Below are positions 1 to 7,366 of a DNA stretch of 7,384 nucleotides, one piece after another. The notes under the pieces were generated by a model. It was not told the DNA's origin. It saw only the letters and a program-made list of their open reading frames with translations, and ran no database searches. Source of the DNA: Prevotellaceae bacterium (GTDB lineage Bacteria > Bacteroidota > Bacteroidia > Bacteroidales > UBA932); NCBI GenBank assembly GCA_031259935.1, contig JAIRKV010000177.1, positions 1-7,384 on the forward strand, given 5' to 3'. Each line of letters opens with the position of its first letter. Positions within the stretch are counted from its first letter, which is position 1. Position numbers and translations under genes: made by a program.

Positions 1-224
1 GTAAACTTGAAATCTTTGGGATATTTGCCTTTCAAATCATCGCACATATCGGTAAAAGGCTTGCCGTTGAGCGTGTGATTGTTCGAAAGGTTTATTTCAA
101 TGCCTACAACGAAATCAAAATCCTGCATGCGCTCGTAATCAGCCGCACGGTAAGCAATATTTGTTTCGGTTGCAGTCAGTCGCCGTGCATTTTTAAAACT
201 CGAACGGTAGACGATTATCAACAT
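1..224 (-). pseudogene. Fragment of a Mu gpF-like phage head morphogenesis (minor capsid) protein, 5'-truncated and cut by the window edge
   Basis: Reading the minus strand from an ATG at 224-222 gives 74 complete codons that continue past the left edge. The translation resembles the C-terminal part of MuF-type minor head proteins found in Bacteroidota prophages. It has TATETNIAYRAADYERMQ at residues 17-34, DFVVGIEINLSNNHT at 37-51 and CDDLKGKYPKDFKF at 61-74; in this family a GWHP-CRC motif normally follows, which would lie beyond the window. Such proteins help assemble the phage head at the portal. They normally carry a few hundred residues before this point, but here an in-frame TAA lies at 248-246, only seven codons before the ATG, and the DNA beyond it is AT-rich promoter sequence for the divergent gene. 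I see no ribosome-binding site. I infer a prophage remnant that lost its 5' part. The family call rests on remembered motifs, not on a search. A short expressed protein of unknown role cannot be excluded. Confidence 0.7.
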
Positions 225-234
225 TTTTAAACAT

Positions 235-249
235 ATAACATTATGTTAT
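235..249. promoter_or_regulatory. 15-bp perfect palindrome upstream of the glycogen gene promoter (possible operator)
   Basis: ATAACAT-T-ATGTTAT is a perfect inverted repeat with 7-base arms around one central base. It lies 26 bases before the proposed -33 element of the synthase-phosphorylase gene, a suitable place for a regulator to bind. The DNA is very AT-rich, so a chance palindrome is quite possible. I do not recognise it as the site of any known regulator. Confidence 0.25.
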
Positions 250-275
250 CAGTTTTCCAATTGTAAATTTATTAA

Positions 276-305
276 TTGACAGCGTTATTTTTTTTATTAT
301 CTTTG
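276..305 (+). promoter_or_regulatory. Bacteroidota-type promoter for the glycogen synthase-phosphorylase gene
   Basis: TATCTTTG at 298-305 matches the Bacteroidota -7 consensus TAnnTTTG exactly. TTGAC at 276-280 supplies the -33 TTG with 19 bases between TTG and the -7 box, a normal spacing. Transcription would start at about 310-313, giving a leader of roughly 35 bases. The leader just before the ATG is A-rich (acaacttacaaa) with no Shine-Dalgarno sequence, as is usual in this phylum. Confidence 0.7.
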
Positions 306-344
306 TCGCTTAATTTTTGATTTTTTATAAAAACAACTTACAAA

Positions 345-3300
345 ATGAAAGGTAAAAAAGAGCAGAAAACAGATTATTTATTTGAAATCAGCTGGGAAGT
401 TTGCAATAAAATAGGTGGAATCTATACGGCAATATCGACGAAAGTATTACAACTCGAAAAAGAAGTAAAAGGTCATATAACGATTGGTCCGGATATTATT
501 CGAGAAGATGACAGCATGTCGTTTATCGAAGATCCTCAATTGCTGAAAGTATGGAAAATGAAAGCAATTCAAGATGGTTTGCGCGTACGGACAGGTCGCT
601 GGAACATAGAAGGCAAACCGATTGCCATTTTAATTGATTTCACTAATTTGTTTGAACATAAAAATCAAATTTTTAAAGAACTTTGGGAACAGTATAAACT
701 TGATTCCATAAGCGGACAGTGGGATTATATCGAACCGGCGCTGTTCGGTTATGCGGCAGGAAAGGTTGTCGAGCATTATTCAAAATTCTATCTTTCGCCG
801 CGAAACAAAGTTATTGCTCATTTTCACGAATGGATGACAGGCGCCGGACTGTTGTATCTCAAACAAAAAACGCCTCAAATAGCCTGCATATTCACAAGCC
901 ATGCAACAGTTCTGGGACGTTCCATAGCTTTTCACGGACTTCCGCTGTACAGCAACACAGGCAAATATAACGCAGAGTTAAAAGCAATAGAACTTGACGT
1001 TGTTGCAAAACATTCGCTCGAAAAAAATGCGGCGCTTCAAGCCGACTGCTTTACAACCATAAGCAATATCATAGCAAACGAAAGCAAATATTTCCTCGGC
1101 AAAGAGGCAGATGTTATAACTCCAAACGGATTTGAAAAAACATTTGTGCCGACAGGCAAGGAATTTGAAAAAAAATATGAAACGGGAAGAAAAAAACTTC
1201 GTCAGATTGCCGAAATAATAATAAATGATAAAATCTCGGATAATGCAATCTTTACAGGATTAAGCGGACGATACGAATTTAGAAACAAGGGAATAGACGT
1301 TTTTATCGAAGCGCTGGGCAAACTTAATAAAAACAAAAATCTGGAAAAACAAATAATTGCTTTCCTTTTTGTGCCATCTGCACATCACGGACAGAGTAAA
1401 GAATTGATGCAAAATATTGCCGGCAACAACAGCAATATCCAACTTACAAACAAATATACAACACATTATTTGATAGAACCTGAATATGATGCCATATTAC
1501 AGGCAATAAAAACCGCCGAACTTGATAATGAAAAAGACGACAAGGTTAAAATAATATTTGTGCCATCGTATCTCAATGGAAATGACGGAATTTTCAATCT
1601 GCCGTATTACAATTTGCTGATGGCGCTCGATTTAACAGTATTTCCATCGTATTATCAGCCATGGGGATATAATGTACTCGAAAGTCTGGCATTCAAAGTT
1701 CCTACAATAACAACATCCATCACAGGCATAGGAAACAGAATAATAACAGAACATCAGAAAGATCATTACGCCATAGAAATTGTTGAACGCAACGACAGAA
1801 ATAATAATGAAGTAGTCGATTTTATAGAAAAGAAAATAATATCATTTTCAAAACTGAATAAAAAAGACACGGAAAAACTTAAACAAAATGCTGATGAACT
1901 GTCATCGATTGCTCTTTGGGATAATTTTATAACATATTACTTGCAGGCATACCGAATTGCACTTGAAAAAGCAACGCTGCGCAAAGAAAATCTTATCGTA
2001 TCGCCATACGAAGAAGACATATCATCGTACGTGCAGCATACTATTGTTGAGCAACCGATATGGACAGATGTAATTGTTCAGTCAAAAATTCCAAATACGC
2101 TCGCTGCCCTGTCCGAAATTTCAAAAAACCTGTGGTGGTGCTGGGATCAGGAATCTATCGAACTGTTTAAATATATAGATAAGGAAACTTTTACAAAAAC
2201 CAACAGAAATCCTATTGCTCTGATTGACACAATATCATCAAAACGCTATCAGGAACTGGAAAACGACGAAGAATTTGTAAAAAAACTTAACGCCACATAC
2301 AAACGCTTCAAAGAATATATGTCGGAAAAAAAGTTGATGAAAAAACCGCAAATAGCATATTTTTGTATGGAATACGGCTTGCAGGCATCATTAAAAATTT
2401 ATTCGGGCGGACTTGGAATACTTGCAGGCGACTACCTGAAAGAAGCCAGCGACAAAGGCGTTTCAATTACGGCGGTAGGTTTTTTGTATCGTTACGGATA
2501 CTTCACGCAAAAAATTTCGGCATCAGGCGATCAGGTCGCCGAATACGAAGCTCAGGATTTTACCAAAATTCCTGTTACTCCGGTACGCGATAATGCAGGA
2601 CATTGGCTTACTGTAAGCGTAGCATTTCCCGGACGAACAGTTTATGCACGCACATGGAAAGTAGAAGTTGGTCGTACAGATTTATATTTGCTCGACACCG
2701 ATTTTGACGATAATCTTCCCGAAGACCGCGCCATAACTCATCAATTATACGGAGGAGACTGGGAAAACCGATTAAAACAGGAGCTGATTCTCGGCACGGG
2801 AGGCATAAGACTGTTGAACAAACTCGATATTCGCGCCGATGTTTATCATTGCAACGAAGGACACGCTGCGTTTACAGGTTTGGAACGTATTCGTCAGTTT
2901 ATCGAAGTCGAAAAACTGACTTTCGACGAAGCGCTGGAAATCATACGCTCATCATCTCTGTTCACAACGCATACACCTGTTCCTGCCGGACACGATGCTT
3001 TTGAAGAAAATTTGCTGAGAAAATACATTTCACATTATCCCGAACGATTAAAAATTTCATGGAAATATCTAACGGGACTCGGCAGAAATAATCCTGAAAA
3101 CCAGAACGAAAAATTTTCGATGAGCGTACTCGCCGCCAATCTTTCACAGGAAATAAACGGAGTAAGCCGGTTGCATGGTAAAGTAAGTCGCAAAATCATG
3201 CAAAATATATGGACAGGCTACATGCCCGAAGAATTACACATAAGTTCGGTAACAAACGGCGTTCATTTGCCAACATGGGCAGCGCCTCAATGGAAAGAAG

Positions 3301-4586
3301 TATTTGACAGAGAATTTGGCGAAGATTTCCGTTCACATAAATACGATAAAAAATGTTTTGAAAAAATATACAACGTCGATGACGAAACAATATGGAAAAT
3401 ACGAAAAGCGCTAAAAATCAATCTTATCGACCATATTCGCATGAAAGTGTCGAGCGAAGAAAATATTGTGCATTTTACACCTCAACAAGTAATAAAAATA
3501 TCGCAAACATTAGATTCAAACAAGCTTACAATAGGTTTTGCAAGGCGTTTTGCGACTTATAAACGGGCGCATTTGCTGTTTAAAAACATCGACCGGTTGA
3601 ATCAAATTGTAAATAACAGCGAACATCCCGTTCAATTCCTGTTTGCAGGCAAAGCGCATCCGGCTGACAAAGCAGGACAGGATTTGATACGCATGATTGT
3701 TGAATATTCGAAACTTCCGGAATTTATGGGAAAAATAATTTTTCTCGACAATTACGATATGGAACTTGCACGACGCATGGTGCAAGGCGTAGATATATGG
3801 CTGAATACTCCTACACGACCGCTGGAAGCTTCGGGAACAAGCGGCGAAAAAGCCGTCCTCAACGGAGTAATGCATTTTAGCGTACTCGATGGCTGGTGGG
3901 TAGAAGGATACAGAAATGATGCAGGCTGGTGTTTGCCAATGCAACGAACATACGAAAATCAAGATTTTCAAGACCAGCTGGATTCGGAAATTATTTATAA
4001 TACCATCGAAAACGAAATTGCTCCTCTGTATTATAAACGCAACAAAAAAAACATACCTGCCGAATGGATAAAATATATCAAAAATTCTATAGCGCACGTT
4101 GCATCAAATTTCACAACAAACAGAATGCTTATCGATTACGAAGAATGTTTCTATAATAAACTGGCTAAACGTCATGCCGCACTTATAAAAAACGATTACG
4201 AAAAAGCCAAACACATCGCAGAATGGAAAAGAAGCGTAAGCCGCGAATGGGATAATATTAAAGTAATATCGGCTGACAGACTTGATACTGCAAAAGAAAC
4301 TATAGTGCTCGGCAAAAAATATGATTTGGAAATAATACTTAATGTGGGTTTATTAAAGCCTGAAGATATTGGTATTGAAATAGTTTTTGCCGAAAATAAA
4401 AATAATAAAATTACTGTTTGCAGGACGCAAGAATTTAAAATCACAAATTCGGAAGGCAATGTAGTAACATATAAAACAAAAATAGAAATGGATATGCCCG
4501 GAATTTACATGTCGGGATACAGAGTATTTCCTAAAAATCTGTTATTGCCGCACCGACAGGATTTCAATTTGATAAAATGGATTTAA
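345..4586 (+). CDS. glgP: Bifunctional fusion: GT3 glycogen synthase + GT35 alpha-glucan phosphorylase
   Basis: This 1413-residue cytoplasmic protein joins two glycogen enzymes. Residues about 11-545 resemble eukaryotic-type glycogen synthase (GT3), which extends alpha-1,4-glucan from a sugar nucleotide. Visible motifs are FEISWEVCNKIGGIYT (13-28), HFHEWMTG (159-166), FTSHATVLGR (183-192), TPNGF (259-263), GRYEFRNKG (308-316) and YYQPWGYNVLE (436-446). The last is the E-X7-E region, but its first Glu is Gln438. After a linker (about 546-575), residues about 583-680 look like DUF3417 (KNLWWCWD, 594-601). The rest is a glycogen phosphorylase of the alpha-glucan phosphorylase type, which releases glucose 1-phosphate: YSGGLGILAGD (686-696), HCNEGHAAF (835-843), TTHTPVPAGHD (874-884), ARRFATYKR (1066-1074) and the PLP-lysine motif GTSGEK with Lys1169. 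A beta-rich tail follows from about 1315. In many Bacteroides the halves are, as I recall, separate adjacent genes; fused forms occur elsewhere in the phylum. The ATG at 345 fits the promoter and leaves only ten residues before the first conserved block. The symbol refers to the phosphorylase half. Confidence 0.95.
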   Translation: MKGKKEQKTDYLFEISWEVCNKIGGIYTAISTKVLQLEKEVKGHITIGPDIIREDDSMSFIEDPQLLKVWKMKAIQDGLRVRTGRWNIEGKPIAILIDFTNLFEHKNQIFKELWEQYKLDSISGQWDYIEPALFGYAAGKVVEHYSKFYLSPRNKVIAHFHEWMTGAGLLYLKQKTPQIACIFTSHATVLGRSIAFHGLPLYSNTGKYNAELKAIELDVVAKHSLEKNAALQADCFTTISNIIANESKYFLGKEADVITPNGFEKTFVPTGKEFEKKYETGRKKLRQIAEIIINDKISDNAIFTGLSGRYEFRNKGIDVFIEALGKLNKNKNLEKQIIAFLFVPSAHHGQSKELMQNIAGNNSNIQLTNKYTTHYLIEPEYDAILQAIKTAELDNEKDDKVKIIFVPSYLNGNDGIFNLPYYNLLMALDLTVFPSYYQPWGYNVLESLAFKVPTITTSITGIGNRIITEHQKDHYAIEIVERNDRNNNEVVDFIEKKIISFSKLNKKDTEKLKQNADELSSIALWDNFITYYLQAYRIALEKATLRKENLIVSPYEEDISSYVQHTIVEQPIWTDVIVQSKIPNTLAALSEISKNLWWCWDQESIELFKYIDKETFTKTNRNPIALIDTISSKRYQELENDEEFVKKLNATYKRFKEYMSEKKLMKKPQIAYFCMEYGLQASLKIYSGGLGILAGDYLKEASDKGVSITAVGFLYRYGYFTQKISASGDQVAEYEAQDFTKIPVTPVRDNAGHWLTVSVAFPGRTVYARTWKVEVGRTDLYLLDTDFDDNLPEDRAITHQLYGGDWENRLKQELILGTGGIRLLNKLDIRADVYHCNEGHAAFTGLERIRQFIEVEKLTFDEALEIIRSSSLFTTHTPVPAGHDAFEENLLRKYISHYPERLKISWKYLTGLGRNNPENQNEKFSMSVLAANLSQEINGVSRLHGKVSRKIMQNIWTGYMPEELHISSVTNGVHLPTWAAPQWKEVFDREFGEDFRSHKYDKKCFEKIYNVDDETIWKIRKALKINLIDHIRMKVSSEENIVHFTPQQVIKISQTLDSNKLTIGFARRFATYKRAHLLFKNIDRLNQIVNNSEHPVQFLFAGKAHPADKAGQDLIRMIVEYSKLPEFMGKIIFLDNYDMELARRMVQGVDIWLNTPTRPLEASGTSGEKAVLNGVMHFSVLDGWWVEGYRNDAGWCLPMQRTYENQDFQDQLDSEIIYNTIENEIAPLYYKRNKKNIPAEWIKYIKNSIAHVASNFTTNRMLIDYEECFYNKLAKRHAALIKNDYEKAKHIAEWKRSVSREWDNIKVISADRLDTAKETIVLGKKYDLEIILNVGLLKPEDIGIEIVFAENKNNKITVCRTQEFKITNSEGNVVTYKTKIEMDMPGIYMSGYRVFPKNLLLPHRQDFNLIKWI

Positions 4587-4682
4587 AAATCGTTTTTCAA
4601 AAAACATTCAAACTGAAAGATTGGCAAATTGCGACAAATATGAAAATAAAAAAATCGAATAAATAATATATTTTCAGGCTAA

Positions 4683-4714
4683 TTGCTTTTATTTCATTTT
4701 TTTTAGTATTTTTG
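4683..4714 (+). promoter_or_regulatory. Bacteroidota-type promoter for the PD40-OmpA gene
   Basis: TATTTTTG at 4707-4714 matches the -7 consensus TAnnTTTG exactly. A TTG at 4683-4685 lies 21 bases upstream and can act as the -33 element. Transcription would begin near 4720, about 40 bases before the ATG at 4763. The possible TTG start at 4712 lies inside the -7 box, which argues against translation starting there. No convincing terminator for the preceding gene is visible between 4587 and this promoter, so some read-through is possible. Confidence 0.65.
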
Positions 4715-4762
4715 CAAAAAAATAAATATCAAAAATATTGTTTTATTTTTAAAATAATAATT

Positions 4763-6106
4763 ATGAAACAAATTATATTACTAACGTTAATGGCTGTTTC
4801 GACAATGGTTTTTGCGCAGGAAAAAAAATATAAAATAACAAAAATTCCTACGCAAAACAGCAGCGTTTGGGGCGCAATTCCTACCGTAAAAGGCGAAATT
4901 ATTTTTGTTGAAAACATAAACAATGCCACAAATAAAGCGTACACTTCCCGCTTAATTTTAATGGACAGAAACAATAAAGAAACAATATTGCCCTCTTTTG
5001 AAAAATATCAAAGAATTGGTTCTCCGTATATTAGCGATGATGGCAAAGAATTTTATTTTGTAACTTCGGGAACCGCACATTCATCTACTGTTAAAAACAT
5101 ATTAAAATCAGGAACAACTTATTATCCTTTACAGTTAATGATACTGACAAATACAGGCAATGAATGGTCGCAACCTGTGGAATTTAAATACAACAGCGAT
5201 AAACATTCAATTGCCGACCCATGTCTTTCATCAGATGGAAAATACTTATATTTTGCATCCGATAAAAAAGGCGGATACGGCGGCGCTGATATTTATCGCT
5301 GCAAACGCAATACTGACGGCAGTTGGAACGAACCCGAAAATTTAGGCGCTAATATCAATACAAAAGAAAATGAACGTTTTCCTCGATTTGACGCCAAAGG
5401 AAATTTATATTTTTCGTCAACGGCAAATACTAACGGCGATATGGATTTGTTTGTTTGCTCGCCCGAAGGAAACAGTTTTAAAACGCCTGTAAAAATGGAT
5501 AATCCCTTCAACTCGGAAGGCGACGATTTTGCAATTTCGTTTATAGACGAAAATTCGGGTTACATATCATCAAATCGCGATGGAGGCGCAGATCATATTT
5601 ATCTCTTTGAATCTGAAATAATAAAGAAACCTGAATCCGTTAAAACTGATACGATTAAGAAAACAGTTAATATTGAACCAGATAAGATTAAGACGATAGA
5701 TACGGTAAAAAAACTTGAAACAGTAACGCCTGACATAATTCTGTCGGATTTATTGCAAAAAGAAAAATTACAATATATTAATTTTGAATTTGACAAATGG
5801 AGAATCACGGATAAACATATACCGGCGCTTAAAGATTTAGTTAATTTCATGAAACAGTATCCTTCTGTAATAATGGAAGTTGCAGGACATACGGACTGTA
5901 TAGGGAAAAATGATTATAACATGAAATTATCTCACAAACGCGCTACATCCGTAAAAGATTATCTGGTTAATAACGGTATTGATTCAAATAGAATAGTTGT
6001 AAAAGAATTTGGCTCGGCAAATCCTTTAACCGATTGTGTAAAATCCACAATCGAAAGTGCAAATAAAACTAATCGCCGCGTTGAATACAAAGTTATAAAA
6101 TACTGA
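4763..6106 (+). CDS. Secreted PD40 beta-propeller / OmpA-like peptidoglycan-binding protein
   Basis: This 447-residue envelope protein begins with a signal peptide (MKQIILLTLMAVSTMVFA, probable signal peptidase I cleavage before Gln19). No lipobox cysteine is present, so it is unlikely to be a lipoprotein. Residues about 36-282 hold TolB/PD40-like propeller strands: SPYISDDGKEFYFVTSG (87-103), LSSDGKYLYFASDKKGG (155-171), FPRFDAKGNLYFSS (206-219) and SGYISSNRDGGADHIYLF (265-282). A Lys/Thr-rich linker (about 287-325) leads to an OmpA C-terminal domain (336-447) with GHTDCIGKNDYN (375-386), LSHKRATSVKDYL (389-401) and NRRVEYKV (437-444). Asp378 and Arg393 match the residues that bind diaminopimelate in peptidoglycan. 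Cys379 and Cys425 may form a disulphide. Related Bacteroidota proteins, such as PorE of the type IX secretion system, also carry TPR and carboxypeptidase-regulatory-like domains, both missing here. The exact role is unknown; it probably tethers or senses something between outer membrane and cell wall. The ATG at 4763 is preferred because it starts the signal peptide exactly. Confidence 0.9.
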   Translation: MKQIILLTLMAVSTMVFAQEKKYKITKIPTQNSSVWGAIPTVKGEIIFVENINNATNKAYTSRLILMDRNNKETILPSFEKYQRIGSPYISDDGKEFYFVTSGTAHSSTVKNILKSGTTYYPLQLMILTNTGNEWSQPVEFKYNSDKHSIADPCLSSDGKYLYFASDKKGGYGGADIYRCKRNTDGSWNEPENLGANINTKENERFPRFDAKGNLYFSSTANTNGDMDLFVCSPEGNSFKTPVKMDNPFNSEGDDFAISFIDENSGYISSNRDGGADHIYLFESEIIKKPESVKTDTIKKTVNIEPDKIKTIDTVKKLETVTPDIILSDLLQKEKLQYINFEFDKWRITDKHIPALKDLVNFMKQYPSVIMEVAGHTDCIGKNDYNMKLSHKRATSVKDYLVNNGIDSNRIVVKEFGSANPLTDCVKSTIESANKTNRRVEYKVIKY

Positions 6107-6130
6107 CAACTAAAAATATACAGCAATATA

Positions 6131-6170
6131 AAAAGCGAATAATTTGTGTTTTACTAAATTTTCCGCTTTT
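6131..6170. terminator. Bidirectional hairpin terminator between convergent genes
   Basis: Arms at 6131-6145 (AAAAGCGAATAATTT) and 6156-6170 (AAATTTTCCGCTTTT) pair at 13 of 15 positions around a 10-base loop. The outer stem is AAAAGCG/CGCTTTT, so each strand ends in a T-rich tract after the GC core. It begins 25 bases after the stop of the PD40-OmpA gene and lies 27 bases after the stop of butyrate kinase on the other strand, so it can serve both. The stem is AT-rich, and its strength has not been calculated. Confidence 0.75.
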
Positions 6171-6196
6171 CTTATCTTAGCATAACAAACCAAATC

Positions 6197-7273
6197 CTAT
6201 TCATAAATTAAGGGCTTTAATTCGCCGTTCAGAATCATTAGTCCGTTTACTGCTAATGCCTCCATTTCACCTTCGCCCGGATAAATTTTAACAGGTGCAA
6301 TGAATTCAACCATTTCACTTACATAATTACAAAGGTATTTATTATGTGCAATTCCTCCGGTAAGAATAATTCCATCAACTTTACCTTTAAGCACGGTTGC
6401 CATTGAACCTATCCATTTACCTGTTTGATAACACATTGCATCCTGCACAAGTTTTGCTCGCTCATCGCCTTTTTCTGCCATTATTTCTACGTCTCTGGCT
6501 TCGTTTGTTCCCATAAGAGCAACCAATCCGCCATTTCCTACGAGCATTTTTTTCACTTCTTCATAATTATATTTGTTACTGAAACATAATCTTGCCAGTC
6601 CGCCCGATGGTAACGAACCTGCACGTTCCGGCGAAAATGGTCCATCGCCATCCAAACCGTTATTCACATCGATAACTTTGCCTTTCCGATGCGCTCCTAT
6701 CGAAATTCCGCCACCTAAATGTGCAACTATTAAATTTAAATTTTCATATTTTGTGTTTAACGATTTTGCAAATCTCCGCGCAACCGATTTCTGATTCAGT
6801 GCATGAAAAATAGAAATTCTGAATATTTCAGGACGTCCTGTTATGCGGGCTACATCCTGCAATTCGTCAACTACAACAGGGTCAGCTATGTATGCTTTGG
6901 CATTCAGCGTTAATTTGGCAATATCATCGGCAATAAGACCTCCGAGATTGCTTGCATGTTCGCCCTGAATGCATTTGAGCAAATCTTCCTTTAATCTGTC
7001 GTTTACTTCATAAGCGCCTGATAATATAGGCTTTACCAAACCTCCGCGAGCAACTATCATATCAATTTGCGAAATATCTATCTTTGCTTTTTTGAGTTTG
7101 TTCAGAATCAAATCTTTTCTGAATTTGTGCTGGTAAATAATGTATCCGAATCTGGATAATTCGTCTGCCGAATGTTTTATATTTTCGGCAAATACGATTT
7201 TTTCATCTTCAAAAACAGCGATTTTTGTAGATGTTGAGCCTGGATTAATTACTAATATTTTATGCGGTTTCAC
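6197..7273 (-). CDS. buk: Butyrate kinase (acetate/butyrate kinase family)
   Basis: This 358-residue cytoplasmic enzyme interconverts butyryl phosphate plus ADP with butyrate plus ATP. It may also use isobutyrate or similar branched acids. It normally works with phosphotransbutyrylase (Ptb), which makes butyryl phosphate from butyryl-CoA. The length is typical for Buk and shorter than the roughly 400 residues of acetate kinase. Motifs in order are VINPGSTSTKIAVF (8-21), ARGG with Arg76, DPVVVDEL (131-138), FHALNQKSVAR (156-166), AHLGGGISIGAH (184-195) with His185, DGDGPFSPERAGSLPSGG (208-225) with Arg217, LTGGIAHN (304-311) and PGEGEMEALA (332-341). Asn10, Arg76, His185 and Arg217 correspond to family active-site residues. 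Translation starts at GTG (7273-7271): an in-frame TGA lies four codons upstream, and the conserved VINPGS block begins only eight residues in, leaving no better start. The gene has its own promoter and converges on the PD40-OmpA gene. No ptb gene lies in the window, so any partner is elsewhere or beyond the right edge. Confidence 0.95.
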   Translation of the reverse strand: MKPHKILVINPGSTSTKIAVFEDEKIVFAENIKHSADELSRFGYIIYQHKFRKDLILNKLKKAKIDISQIDMIVARGGLVKPILSGAYEVNDRLKEDLLKCIQGEHASNLGGLIADDIAKLTLNAKAYIADPVVVDELQDVARITGRPEIFRISIFHALNQKSVARRFAKSLNTKYENLNLIVAHLGGGISIGAHRKGKVIDVNNGLDGDGPFSPERAGSLPSGGLARLCFSNKYNYEEVKKMLVGNGGLVALMGTNEARDVEIMAEKGDERAKLVQDAMCYQTGKWIGSMATVLKGKVDGIILTGGIAHNKYLCNYVSEMVEFIAPVKIYPGEGEMEALAVNGLMILNGELKPLIYE

Positions 7274-7333
7274 TTGAAAATATCAATTTTAACATTTGTA
7301 TTAAAAAATCACATTATCATCATTAATGTTCTG

Positions 7334-7366
7334 CAAAATTACAAAAATATTTTAATTCAGAACAAA
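7334..7366 (-). promoter_or_regulatory. Bacteroidota-type promoter for butyrate kinase
   Basis: On the minus strand TAATTTTG (7341-7334) matches the -7 consensus TAnnTTTG. TTTG (7366-7363) lies 21 bases upstream as the -33 element. Transcription would start near 7328, leaving a leader of about 55 bases before the GTG start. A second -7-like match, TATTTTTG (7349-7342), overlaps the spacer but sits only 13 bases from this -33 box, so it is the weaker choice. No Shine-Dalgarno sequence precedes the GTG. Confidence 0.6.

Noticed and set aside
719..970. 83-codon open frame in another plus-strand frame
   Set aside because: It lies wholly inside the synthase domain, and its basic Arg/Ser-rich translation looks like an out-of-frame reading.
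3516..4097. 193-codon open frame on the minus strand
   Set aside because: It is antisense to the most conserved part of the phosphorylase domain, including the PLP-lysine region. Its translation shows no recognisable domain, so it is a shadow of the real gene.
4587..4682. Possible terminator after the glycogen gene, suggested by GTTTTTCAAAAAAC
   Set aside because: The inverted repeat has almost no loop and no GC core. No other convincing hairpin with a T tract is visible in the gap.
4712..4762. N-terminal extension of the PD40-OmpA protein by 17 residues from a TTG start
   Set aside because: The TTG lies inside the -7 promoter box, and the extension would place charged residues ahead of a complete signal peptide that starts exactly at the ATG at 4763.
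5599..5850. 83-codon minus-strand open frame with hydrophobic stretches
   Set aside because: It is antisense to the Lys/Thr-rich linker and the start of the OmpA domain. The hydrophobic residues arise from reading A-rich Lys/Ile codons in reverse.
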